Source: a virus
IMG/VR virus record: IMGVR_UViG_3300028388_003946
Coordinates: 1 to 37,876 of that record
DNA length: 37,876 bases
Strand: one strand, 5' to 3'
Position numbers and translations under genes: made by a program. Under the pieces are notes generated by a model. That model did no database searches. It was not told the origin of the DNA and saw only the letters and a list, made by a program, of their open reading frames with translations. Shown one piece after another: positions 17,857 to 25,328 of the stretch; position 1 is the stretch's first letter; every line of letters begins with the position of its first letter.

Positions 17857-18780
17857 ATGACTGATAAAAATGAAGTAGCGATCTTTGAAGAAATCCGAAA
17901 AGAAATGTCGGTAACTGATAAGTTTGAGTATAGAGTGCCGATCTCAATGGTTCTTGGTAGAGGTCTGTGTTCTAAGACCGAAAGCTTTGGTGGTAAGACA
18001 CTACAAGAAAACGCTGAAAGAGTCGACCACGCTTTGAAAGCTGCTGATGAGCTACAAAGTGTTTGGAATAGATCACACACTCAATGGACATGGCGCCATC
18101 TTAATCTTTCTTATCATAACCCGTGGAAAAACATTAGACAAATTTCAGCTGAGCTGTCTGCAAAGAAAGGCGCGATGAATAGTGCTAAGTGGGGGCAGTT
18201 AAAAAGTGAGATTAAAATTAAAAAAATCGAAGAAGAACTTGCTTCTCCAGATTGCACCTATTGGCGAGAAGTTGAGCTAAAAGTAAAACTCGCTGAGTTA
18301 AAAGAAGGCATGGCTGAAGGTATTGTCTATATTGAAGGCGCAATGAAAGATATATTAGCTTTAGACAATTTGTATCAGCAAATGAAAAAACAACTTTCTG
18401 ACTTCGATGAAGAAGATATGGAAAAGTCTGAAAGCAAAGCGCATCTTTCAAGATCGCTTGTGCAATGTATACGAGATGTTCGGCAGACTGGATCTATTAC
18501 AAAAGGCGAGCAAGAATACATGGAGCAAATTGGAGTAAACCCAAGTAAAATTCAGCAGCTGATACGAGGATACGTAGAAAAAGAAGCGCAGTCTGAAAAT
18601 TGGGACACTCGAGATCTTCATGAATTCGTGCAAGTTGTAGTTGATGATTTGATTGACAACTTTAAAGTAGATGTAAATAGAATGGCAATGATGGGATTTG
18701 AGCCTAATTACATGGAAGGTATTTCTCATGATAAAAAGATTGCCAAGCTAGAAAAAATTGATTTAGAAACTGACGTTTAA
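17857..18780 (+). CDS. Alpha-helical protein of unknown function
   Basis: 307 residues, preceded by AAGGA eight bases before the ATG. The protein is charged and largely helical. Residues ~120-200 have heptad-like Leu/Ile/Lys/Glu patterning that suggests a coiled coil (LKSEIKIKKIEEEL and LKVKLAELKEGMAEG). An aromatic stretch, HTQWTWRHLNLSYHNPW, sits near residue 75. It has no signal peptide or membrane span, and I do not recognise the family. Unlike the neighbours it is not beta-repetitive and is not glycine- or cysteine-rich, so it is probably not a fibre. It may act inside the cell or in assembly. It precedes the dioxygenase gene by 13 bases and is probably co-transcribed with it. Confidence 0.6.
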   Translation: MTDKNEVAIFEEIRKEMSVTDKFEYRVPISMVLGRGLCSKTESFGGKTLQENAERVDHALKAADELQSVWNRSHTQWTWRHLNLSYHNPWKNIRQISAELSAKKGAMNSAKWGQLKSEIKIKKIEEELASPDCTYWREVELKVKLAELKEGMAEGIVYIEGAMKDILALDNLYQQMKKQLSDFDEEDMEKSESKAHLSRSLVQCIRDVRQTGSITKGEQEYMEQIGVNPSKIQQLIRGYVEKEAQSENWDTRDLHEFVQVVVDDLIDNFKVDVNRMAMMGFEPNYMEGISHDKKIAKLEKIDLETDV

Positions 18781-18793
18781 ACTGGAAATTGTT

Positions 18794-20002
18794 ATGACAT
18801 CACCAAAAGATTATTTTGAAAAGAACAAATATGTTTATTTAACAAATGCTATTGATCAGAATGCTTGCAAAGAGCTTACACAATATATGTTTAAGCTCAA
18901 AGAGGAAGGAAAGCTTACACAAGACGATCAGTGTCCGTTGTCATGGTCGATCTATGGTGATCCAGTTTTAGAGCATATTCAAGATCAGCTTCTTAATGGC
19001 TTTTCTCAAGCAGCGGGTAAAGATCTAATTCCCACGTATACGTATGCTAGGATATACGAAACTGGTGAAGAATTAAAGAAGCACTCTGACAGGCCTTCAT
19101 GCGAAATTTCTGCAACAATGACTGTTGGGTTTGATCCAGACTCTCAGATATGGCCAATCTTTTTCAGAGAAAAAGAATCAGATCCTGGATTTCCAGTTGT
19201 CATTGAAGCTGGCGACGCTGTGCTGTATCGCGGAACAGAGTTAGAACATTGGAGACCTGTTTACAAAGGGAAGTGGCAAGTACAGGTATTTTTCCATTAT
19301 GTAGATGCTGACGGGCCGCATAAAGAGTGGGCGCACGACAAAAGAAGATCGACAGACCACGATACACAAGTTGACTCTAAAAACTCTTATCTCTTAAATC
19401 CGATTAGCGACGGTGACTTTCCGTTATATTGTGTGTATAATGATTCAAAGCATCCAGAAAAAATGTTCACAAAAGAACAATGCGAAAAGATTGTTTCTCT
19501 TGCCAGTGAAAGATACGCTACTCCAGCTACCGTCGGTGGATCAGTACTTAACACACCAGTTTATAACAAAAACATTCGAGAGGTAGAAGTCTACGATATA
19601 CAATTAAGTCAAGAAACTGAGTGGATTTATCAAGAGATTGCAAGCAGAGTATCTTTTGCTAATAAAAAATATTATAATTTCGATCTGACTGGTATTTTAC
19701 ACAGCTTACAACTTCTTCACTACAAATCAAATGATCAAGGGCATTATGACTGGCATATGGACTGCGGTAGTGGCGAAAGCGCTACAAGAAAGCTCAGCCT
19801 TTCTATTGAACTTTCAGACGAAAAAGATTATACTGGTGGAGATCTTGAGGTACATATCGGTGGAGATATTATAAATACATCTAAAGGACAAGGTGTAGTT
19901 CACATGTTTCCAAGCTTTTGCCCCCATAGAGTAACTCCGGTTACATACGGAGAAAGATGGGCTTTAGTTGTGTGGGTACACGGCCCGAACAGGTTTAGGT
20001 AG
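18794..20002 (+). CDS. Tandem two-domain 2-oxoglutarate/Fe(II) dioxygenase (prolyl-hydroxylase-like)
   Basis: 402 residues carrying two separate double-stranded beta-helix domains. Domain 1 (about 1-180) has the Fe(II) triad His97-x-Asp99 (KKHSDRP) and His152 (ELEHWRP). Domain 2 (about 210-402) has His321-x-Asp323 (YDWHMD) and His378, with Arg388 ten residues later in the GERWALVVW strand to bind 2-oxoglutarate. Domain 2 is the more typical PKHD/prolyl-4-hydroxylase-like unit. These enzymes hydroxylate protein side chains or small molecules using O2 and 2-oxoglutarate and release succinate and CO2. Both triads look intact. It sits among fibre genes, four of them collagen-like, so phage fibres are a natural candidate substrate; that link is inference. 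Nucleotide, host-protein or glycan substrates remain possible. Confidence 0.8.
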   Translation: MTSPKDYFEKNKYVYLTNAIDQNACKELTQYMFKLKEEGKLTQDDQCPLSWSIYGDPVLEHIQDQLLNGFSQAAGKDLIPTYTYARIYETGEELKKHSDRPSCEISATMTVGFDPDSQIWPIFFREKESDPGFPVVIEAGDAVLYRGTELEHWRPVYKGKWQVQVFFHYVDADGPHKEWAHDKRRSTDHDTQVDSKNSYLLNPISDGDFPLYCVYNDSKHPEKMFTKEQCEKIVSLASERYATPATVGGSVLNTPVYNKNIREVEVYDIQLSQETEWIYQEIASRVSFANKKYYNFDLTGILHSLQLLHYKSNDQGHYDWHMDCGSGESATRKLSLSIELSDEKDYTGGDLEVHIGGDIINTSKGQGVVHMFPSFCPHRVTPVTYGERWALVVWVHGPNRFR

Positions 20003-20012
20003 AGGTAAGCAC

Positions 20013-20354
20013 ATGCCCGTAGCAGAATATAAACTTCATCGTACGCTTCAAAAGCATATAACCATTCCACCGTTTATTAATAACGGAGGTTACTGGTACA
20101 GCATTCTTGACCATACGTATATCGGATGGGTCGATTCAAACGCTGAGTACTACGTACCCGATACTATTCTTACTTTAAACAAACAACAATTTATTGAAAG
20201 ACAACTAGAAATTCATCGCGATCAACCTTGGGCAAAAAGAGAGTTGAGTGTAGATTCTAATGGTGGGCCAGTAGAAGGAGCGTACGACAGCTCAGAAGTT
20301 CCCACTGTTTTTGGGGCATGGTACGATGAATTTGTAACACAGAATCAGGGATAG
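20013..20354 (+). CDS. Small hypothetical protein downstream of the dioxygenase
   Basis: 113 residues from the ATG at 20013, chosen because AGAGGTAAG lies just upstream and the alternative start at 19968 would overlap the dioxygenase deeply. It is soluble and aromatic-rich (YWYSILDHTYIGWVD, HRDQPWAKREL), with no membrane span or known catalytic motif. It lies 10 bases after the dioxygenase and is likely translated with it. It may be an accessory or substrate-presenting protein, but nothing in the sequence shows this. Confidence 0.6.
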   Translation: MPVAEYKLHRTLQKHITIPPFINNGGYWYSILDHTYIGWVDSNAEYYVPDTILTLNKQQFIERQLEIHRDQPWAKRELSVDSNGGPVEGAYDSSEVPTVFGAWYDEFVTQNQG

Positions 20355-20355
20355 C

Positions 20356-20493
20356 ATGAATAAGTTCGAAGAATTGACAGAAAAAATGAGAAAAATGACT
20401 GATGAAGATGTCGAGTTAGTTTTTTCAAAGATACATGAATGGGATGAAGAGCTTTTTGAAGAGATATATGATATCATAACAGAGAGCATCTAA
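20356..20493 (+). CDS. Small acidic helical protein (45 residues)
   Basis: An ATG at 20356, one base after the previous stop, opens 45 codons ending at the TAA of 20491-20493. The last base of that stop is the A of the next ATG. The peptide starts MNKFEELTEKMRKM and is acidic and amphipathic, probably one or two helices. The tight coupling on both sides and full use of the space support a real gene. Function unknown. Confidence 0.6.
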   Translation: MNKFEELTEKMRKMTDEDVELVFSKIHEWDEELFEEIYDIITESI

Positions 20494-21581
20494 TGTCAGA
20501 AAGAATCACTATTGATCAAATATTTTCACCAGATGCTGTCGACAGCAACTATGGAATTGTCGCGCAAGGAGACGGGACCGTTAGGTTTCAAATTCCTTCG
20601 AACGGAGCGGCTTGGACTGGTGCTTTATTGTTTGGCGAAACTAGTGGTTTTTTTAGCGGCGGAAAAAACGTGGGAGCCTCGCCTGTTAACACAATACGAG
20701 AACTGCAGTTCGCGAGTGATACTACGCTATTAAATACTTCGATCTTATCAAATCATCATATGTGTTGTGGATCAGGACACTCTACTCCGTCAGATATATT
20801 TGTTGCAGGTGGGATGAACGACCCGGCAAACATAGCTTATAGTACAGCCATTGATAAAATGTCTACTGCATCGTGCGCTGCGTCAACTTGTATTGGAGAT
20901 GTTGCTGAAGGATTTTTTCGGAGTGATGGTGGTGGACAATCTACTACTACTGGATATATCATAAGTGGAGCGTGTCCTACATCTCCATTTACAAATGACA
21001 CAACACAAAAATATCCGTTTGCAAACGCAGCATTGGCGCAGGTCTTAGGCGACATTGGCCAATGTTCAGGCAATCCTCTTATATCATCGGTCAACACTCA
21101 TAAAACTGTAAGCAGCGATACTGGAGCCTATATGTTAGCGGCAGATCCGTCGCCAGTTCACTGCTGTGTCTTTAAATTACCTTTTGCAAATGAAAATAGT
21201 ATTTCGTGCATAGCTTCTATACCAGAATTGTTTGTAGGAGGAGTTGGTTTTAATTTTGGCGATCAAGCCAATATAGTAGGTGGCGTTGGGTCTGCAGATA
21301 ACTGTAGATCTATTAAATACACATTTGCATCAGACACCACTACTGTAAAAGGATACATGTGTGCGGGTCTTTCGTTCGATCCAGCTGTAGCGGCGACATA
21401 TTGTGACGCGGCCGGAGTTTCTTCGTCAGCGTGTAATGGATATGTTTTTGGTAATTTTCGCTGTAGTGGGCGCTGTGACATTGTAAAATGGCAATTTGCT
21501 AGCGATTTTCCAGGAGAAGTTTTGGGGCAAGCACCATCTCCGTTAAGGGGCGGGTATATGATAGGATGGACTGTTAAATGA
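20493..21581 (+). CDS. Propeller-like distal fibre protein (family copy 1)
   Basis: 362 residues. It starts MSERITIDQIFSP, an anchor shared with the protein at 22658 and resembling that of the collagen fibre at 3807. The body repeats a blade-like unit in which a strand of the form K[FYL]xFA[SN] is followed by a Gly-rich turn and a Gly-Tyr strand (for example IRELQFASDTT, QKYPFANAA, FKLPFANE, IKYTFASDTT, VKWQFASDF). This is a Kelch-like propeller pattern. Cysteines are frequent (HHMCCGSG, HCCVFK and CSGRC). The start overlaps the preceding stop by one base, and the stop overlaps the next start. Likely a virion adhesin; ligand unknown. Confidence 0.7.
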   Translation: MSERITIDQIFSPDAVDSNYGIVAQGDGTVRFQIPSNGAAWTGALLFGETSGFFSGGKNVGASPVNTIRELQFASDTTLLNTSILSNHHMCCGSGHSTPSDIFVAGGMNDPANIAYSTAIDKMSTASCAASTCIGDVAEGFFRSDGGGQSTTTGYIISGACPTSPFTNDTTQKYPFANAALAQVLGDIGQCSGNPLISSVNTHKTVSSDTGAYMLAADPSPVHCCVFKLPFANENSISCIASIPELFVGGVGFNFGDQANIVGGVGSADNCRSIKYTFASDTTTVKGYMCAGLSFDPAVAATYCDAAGVSSSACNGYVFGNFRCSGRCDIVKWQFASDFPGEVLGQAPSPLRGGYMIGWTVK

Positions 21582-22654
21582 AGACAAAAGTATTCTTAGA
21601 ACAGCTCGAACCTATTGAATGCGCTGAGACGGTTGAGATTAGGCCGATTAACGGAGAAACAATTGGTCGAACAATTACTAGTGGCGGTGGTGCTTCAGCT
21701 GTGCCACTTAGCACTCAAGGACAAACGTACGGGTATATAGAAGGCGGAGGGACGCCCGGAGTAAGCACTCAGCGAGCAAGAACAGCTTTTGCAACTGACA
21801 CATTTTCGTGTAACGTTGGATCTTTGGCCGTCGCTCGTGCACGTGGAGGCGGTGCATCAAGCGCAACATGTGGAATTACATTTGGCGGAGATCCGGGACC
21901 AGCTAGTGATATTCAAGTATTTCCATACGCTAGTGACACAACAACTAGTACAGACGTAGGAAATTTGGTATCAGCTAAGTCCTATACAGAACAAGCGAGT
22001 CAGACTACCACAGATGCGTATGTTTACGGCGGGTATCTCGGCAATGATGAAAGTATAGATAAATTTAATTTTGCATCTGGCGGAAATTCTTCTTGTGTCG
22101 GATCTGTTTATGGCGCTAACACGCCATTAGAAACTGGACCAACTGCTAGATACTATGGTGGAGCGTCTTTCAGTGCTCCTACTGGAATGTATATATTAGG
22201 TGGTCTTCAACCAGGTGTTCCGACGATTGGCTTTTTTTCAGTAGTCAAATTATCAGCGGCCCTTGGAGCTGTGTCGGTTACAAGTCTTGGAGATATCTTA
22301 TGTCACGGCCGTTATGTGCAAGGGACATTTTCTACAGAAGATTATGGAATACATCACGGCGGTATCGTAAGTACTCTTAACCCTGCAGGAGTACTCGACA
22401 CGGAGGGTATTGATAAATTTCCGTGGGCAAGTGAAACGGCCTGTGTTACGTCTTATACTGCTTCATACCATCCGTCACCCGCTTCAAATAGTTATCCAGC
22501 ACCAATTGCTTCATACACAGCCGGATACTCCATAGGCGGACCAGCCACTGGCACAAGTACCGGAGACAAATACTCTTTTGCTAGTGAAAGCCAAGCTACA
22601 ACTATTACAACTACTGGGCGTGCAACTCTTGCTATGGGAAAAAAGGTAGTCTAA
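21578..22654 (+). CDS. Propeller-like distal fibre protein (family copy 2)
   Basis: 358 residues, with ATGA overlap to the upstream gene. Its N-terminus (MKTKVFLEQLEPIECAETVE) departs from the MSE-ITIDQ form but occupies the same place. The body has the same blade signature: RTAFATDT, QVFPYASDTT, DKFNFASGG, DKFPWASET and DKYSFASES, each preceded by a glycine-rich strand such as YGYIEGGG or YVYGGY. It is low in cysteine compared with its neighbours. It is four bases from the next paralogue. Likely an adhesin from a small gene family that diversifies by blade sequence. Confidence 0.7.
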   Translation: MKTKVFLEQLEPIECAETVEIRPINGETIGRTITSGGGASAVPLSTQGQTYGYIEGGGTPGVSTQRARTAFATDTFSCNVGSLAVARARGGGASSATCGITFGGDPGPASDIQVFPYASDTTTSTDVGNLVSAKSYTEQASQTTTDAYVYGGYLGNDESIDKFNFASGGNSSCVGSVYGANTPLETGPTARYYGGASFSAPTGMYILGGLQPGVPTIGFFSVVKLSAALGAVSVTSLGDILCHGRYVQGTFSTEDYGIHHGGIVSTLNPAGVLDTEGIDKFPWASETACVTSYTASYHPSPASNSYPAPIASYTAGYSIGGPATGTSTGDKYSFASESQATTITTTGRATLAMGKKVV

Positions 22655-22657
22655 CAC

Positions 22658-23791
22658 ATGTCAGAAAAAATAACAATTGATCAGTTAAGAATACCTTTAA
22701 ACGTCACTCAAGGGCATTCTCTAAGACAGGAAAACGGATCTTTTACGTTTGCTCAAGATAGTAAAGTAAATCTTCCATGCTACGTCGGATGCGTTGCTGG
22801 ATACACCGCAGGAGGAACTAGCACAGCCGGCTGTTATACGTCAAAATTTCCTCTTGCAAGTGGTGCACCAATTAATGTCAATTTCTCTGTATTTTATCAT
22901 CAATATTATCCACTTGCTCCCGGTGGATTACCGCAAGGGTCGGGAGTTTCTAGTGATGAAGCAGGTTATGCCGTTGGGCATAATCTTAACCCATCTCCAT
23001 TGTTTGGTACTGCGTGTTACATTAGAAAGTTTAACTTTGTATCTGAAGGTGAGGCTTGCGGCGTAGGTACATACTGCGGAGTACCTTATGTGAAATGCGT
23101 TGGAAGCGCCACAGCAAAAACTCCAGGATATGCATACTCGTACGGAGGCGTCCGGTCTCCTGGAGCTAATAATCCAATTTATTTCATTAGCTGTATATAC
23201 AAGTTGCAATATGCCGGTGATCAATATTTTAATAGTGTGGGTGATATGCAAACTAATAGAACAGACGGTGGATGCTATAATAGCCTTGATGATGGATATC
23301 AACTCGGTGGTCGTGGTACACCAGCACAGTTTCCGGGGCATCCGATTCAATATAATGATACACTAGAAAAAATACCATTTGCGAGTGATAACTGCGGAGT
23401 TTGTGTTGGATCTTTAAGTCTATCCTTTCCGACCGCGCTGTTTGAGCAAAAAGCTACACTGTCTGGGCCTGCAGGCGGATACGCTCTTACATGGGGAGAG
23501 CCATATGTTCCGAGCCCAGGCTATACAAGCTGCGCAAGTATATTCGGCTTCACATTCAGTAGCGGAAGCTCTTCTATAGTACAAACTGGAATATTGAATG
23601 GGAGTGGTAGAACCGCTTGCAGAGGAGCAGGAATCAGCAGTGAGACGTGTGCTTTTTATGCTCGGTTCCTGGGTCCTGCTATTGGATCAATTTACGGATT
23701 TCCATTTGCTAGTCATGGCGATGCTACAATTGTGGGTTGTTATCAGCCGAATGCGCGCGCAGGGTGTGCCTCATTCGGCTGGCAGGTATAA
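22658..23791 (+). CDS. Propeller-like distal fibre protein (family copy 3)
   Basis: 377 residues. The N-terminal anchor MSEKITIDQLRIP matches the protein at 20493 and the [13 protein letters not shown] start of the collagen fibre at 3807. The body repeats the blade unit (SKFPLASG, RKFNFVSEG, YKLQYAGDQ, EKIPFASDN, YGFPFASHG) with glycine- and cysteine-containing turns (CYVGCVAGYTAGG). It is the last gene of the fibre block; a promoter-like region follows. The function is inferred to be a host-binding virion protein. Confidence 0.7.
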   Translation: MSEKITIDQLRIPLNVTQGHSLRQENGSFTFAQDSKVNLPCYVGCVAGYTAGGTSTAGCYTSKFPLASGAPINVNFSVFYHQYYPLAPGGLPQGSGVSSDEAGYAVGHNLNPSPLFGTACYIRKFNFVSEGEACGVGTYCGVPYVKCVGSATAKTPGYAYSYGGVRSPGANNPIYFISCIYKLQYAGDQYFNSVGDMQTNRTDGGCYNSLDDGYQLGGRGTPAQFPGHPIQYNDTLEKIPFASDNCGVCVGSLSLSFPTALFEQKATLSGPAGGYALTWGEPYVPSPGYTSCASIFGFTFSSGSSSIVQTGILNGSGRTACRGAGISSETCAFYARFLGPAIGSIYGFPFASHGDATIVGCYQPNARAGCASFGWQV

Positions 23792-23796
23792 ATCTG

Positions 23797-23825
23797 TTTA
23801 CATTTTATCTTACTTGATATATAAT
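23797..23825 (+). promoter_or_regulatory. Sigma70-like promoter for the sugar/bilin operon
   Basis: TTTACA at 23797-23802 and a perfect TATAAT at 23820-23825 are separated by exactly 17 bases, the optimal spacing. The site lies in the 60-base gap before the operon. A near-match to the late octamer (TATAAATC, one mismatch) overlaps the preceding stop at 23787. The operon may therefore be read by host polymerase early as well as late. Confidence 0.6.
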
Positions 23826-23851
23826 ATAACTTTACTATAGGGAAATACAAT

Positions 23852-24808
23852 ATGCACGTATATAATGGTGAAAGAAACACAGTGTTTCTTTTGAGTGGTG
23901 GAGCTGGACGAATCGTTACAGCAATTCCTGCACTTGAAAAATATCATCGATTAAATCCAGACGATGACTTTAAAGTTCTTATCTACGCTTGGGAAGAGCT
24001 TTACTGGAATCATCCAATTCTTCAAGAAAGAACCTTTAGCGCTAATCAGAAAGGTATCTTTGAGCTAATCATTAAGTCTCATAATCTTGTACAGCCAGAG
24101 CCGTATCACCGTTGGACATATTACAATCAAGAAAAATCTCTTGTAGAAGCTTTTGACGAAGAAATTAATAACACTGACGATCACTCTGATTTAGAAAAGC
24201 CAAATTTGTATTTGCATTCTAACGAAGTGATGGATGCGCAAAATTTTCTTACTAACTTACGTACAGAATTTAAACGAGAAAAAATTGTTGTCATTCAACC
24301 ATTTGGACAAGGTGGTAATATTGTTAACGAGCGCTTTGTTGATAATACGCAGAGATCTTTACGTAGAAGAATCTATCTAGATATTATCGAAGAGATGCCC
24401 GAAGATGTTGGTTTCTTATATTTCGGGCCGCGAAACTTTTTATCACAAGCTGATAAAACAAGTCTCGTTCCTCAAAATGATCTCAATCTAAGAGCTTGGA
24501 TGTCACTCATTAACGAAGCAGATTTCTTTGTTGGAGTTGATTCTGTGGGACAACACATAGCTCGAGCCTTTGATAAAAAAGGTTTGGTTGTAATGGGATC
24601 AACATTTGAAAAAAATGTTTCATACGAAGACTATGAAAACTTTACATTCTATCGCAATAATCGAGTAAAGACTAAATATAGTCCGATTCGAATCGGTGGA
24701 ATGGATGGTGAAATGGCAGATCGTCTAAATGAAGAAGTAATGAAATTTAATGAGACAGAGGTTCAAGAGATGAAAGAGATTATATTGAATGGTGTCAAAG
24801 ACTCTTAA
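23852..24808 (+). CDS. GT9-like glycosyltransferase (heptosyltransferase family)
   Basis: 318 residues with a GT-B two-domain plan. The N-terminal loop LLSGGAGRIVTAIPALEKY (about 13-31) corresponds to the GGIGD-x-ATP acceptor-side motif of ADP-heptose:LPS heptosyltransferases. In the C-terminal half, VVIQPFGQGG (near 145) and ADFFVGVDSVGQHIARAF (about 229-246) correspond to the GVDSG-x-HxA nucleotide-sugar site. An AGGGAA ribosome site precedes the ATG. The 3' end overlaps the heme oxygenase start by 20 bases. The last gene of the operon has an RfaE-like nucleotidyltransferase domain, which makes ADP-heptose in bacteria, so donor and transferase could be paired. The acceptor is unknown: phage fibre, host LPS or another glycan. 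Confidence 0.75.
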   Translation: MHVYNGERNTVFLLSGGAGRIVTAIPALEKYHRLNPDDDFKVLIYAWEELYWNHPILQERTFSANQKGIFELIIKSHNLVQPEPYHRWTYYNQEKSLVEAFDEEINNTDDHSDLEKPNLYLHSNEVMDAQNFLTNLRTEFKREKIVVIQPFGQGGNIVNERFVDNTQRSLRRRIYLDIIEEMPEDVGFLYFGPRNFLSQADKTSLVPQNDLNLRAWMSLINEADFFVGVDSVGQHIARAFDKKGLVVMGSTFEKNVSYEDYENFTFYRNNRVKTKYSPIRIGGMDGEMADRLNEEVMKFNETEVQEMKEIILNGVKDS

Positions 24809-25328
24809 AGAATATACAAAAGAAGTTCACACCGCAGCTGAGAAAACTGAGCTGTCAAAAGCAATGTTGTCTGGTGAGATCACCGACAAGCAGTGGGCTT
24901 ATGTGCTATATCAAAAGATGGACATCGCGATTGCAATCGAAAAAAAGATTTTTTTACCAGAAAATATCTCGATGGTTAGATCTATATCGAAAGATGCTTC
25001 TCACTATTTTGACACTTACGACTATAAAATATTTCCCAGTACAAAAATATACGCAGAGCGTATCGAACAAAGTTCTTTATTTGTTGTAGATGCTGATTTA
25101 TATGTCAACTATCTTGGTGACTTATACGGCGGACGATATATCTTCAGAGCTTTGAAACAAGAGCATAAATCGCATTTAGACTTAGACAATAGCGAAGAAA
25201 GAATTGACTTTATTCGTAATAAGATTAAAGGTCGAGATGAAGAGCTAAAAGATCAGTCATTAAAAGCTTTTCAATCTGTAAAGCAAATTTATGAAGAAAT
25301 ATTCGAGCAAACTAGAACTGATCTCTGA
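24789..25328 (+). CDS. Heme oxygenase
   Basis: 179 residues, all-helical. The start LKEYTKEVHTAAEKTEL carries the conserved proximal heme-ligand His (His14 in VHTAAE). YVNYLGDLYGGRYI at 105-118 matches the distal-helix signature YLGDLSGG, with Asp111 at the position of the catalytic Asp and a Tyr replacing the usual Ser. Heme oxygenases convert heme to biliverdin, CO and Fe(II) using O2 and reductant. At 179 residues it is shorter than cellular enzymes of about 210-240. It overlaps the glycosyltransferase by 20 bases and the bilin reductase by 38 bases, strongly suggesting coupled expression. Phage heme oxygenases are known from marine cyanophages (ho1). Family assignment is solid; activity is untested. 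Confidence 0.85.
   Translation: MVSKTLKEYTKEVHTAAEKTELSKAMLSGEITDKQWAYVLYQKMDIAIAIEKKIFLPENISMVRSISKDASHYFDTYDYKIFPSTKIYAERIEQSSLFVVDADLYVNYLGDLYGGRYIFRALKQEHKSHLDLDNSEERIDFIRNKIKGRDEELKDQSLKAFQSVKQIYEEIFEQTRTDL

Noticed and set aside
19870-19877. Exact TATAAATA inside the dioxygenase gene
   Set aside because: Same chance argument; it lies within a conserved part of domain 2. It could serve the small genes at 20013 and 20356, but there is no further support.
19968-20012. Longer start for the small protein after the dioxygenase
   Set aside because: The upstream ATG lies inside the dioxygenase end and has no ribosome site, while AGAGGTAAG fits the ATG at 20013.
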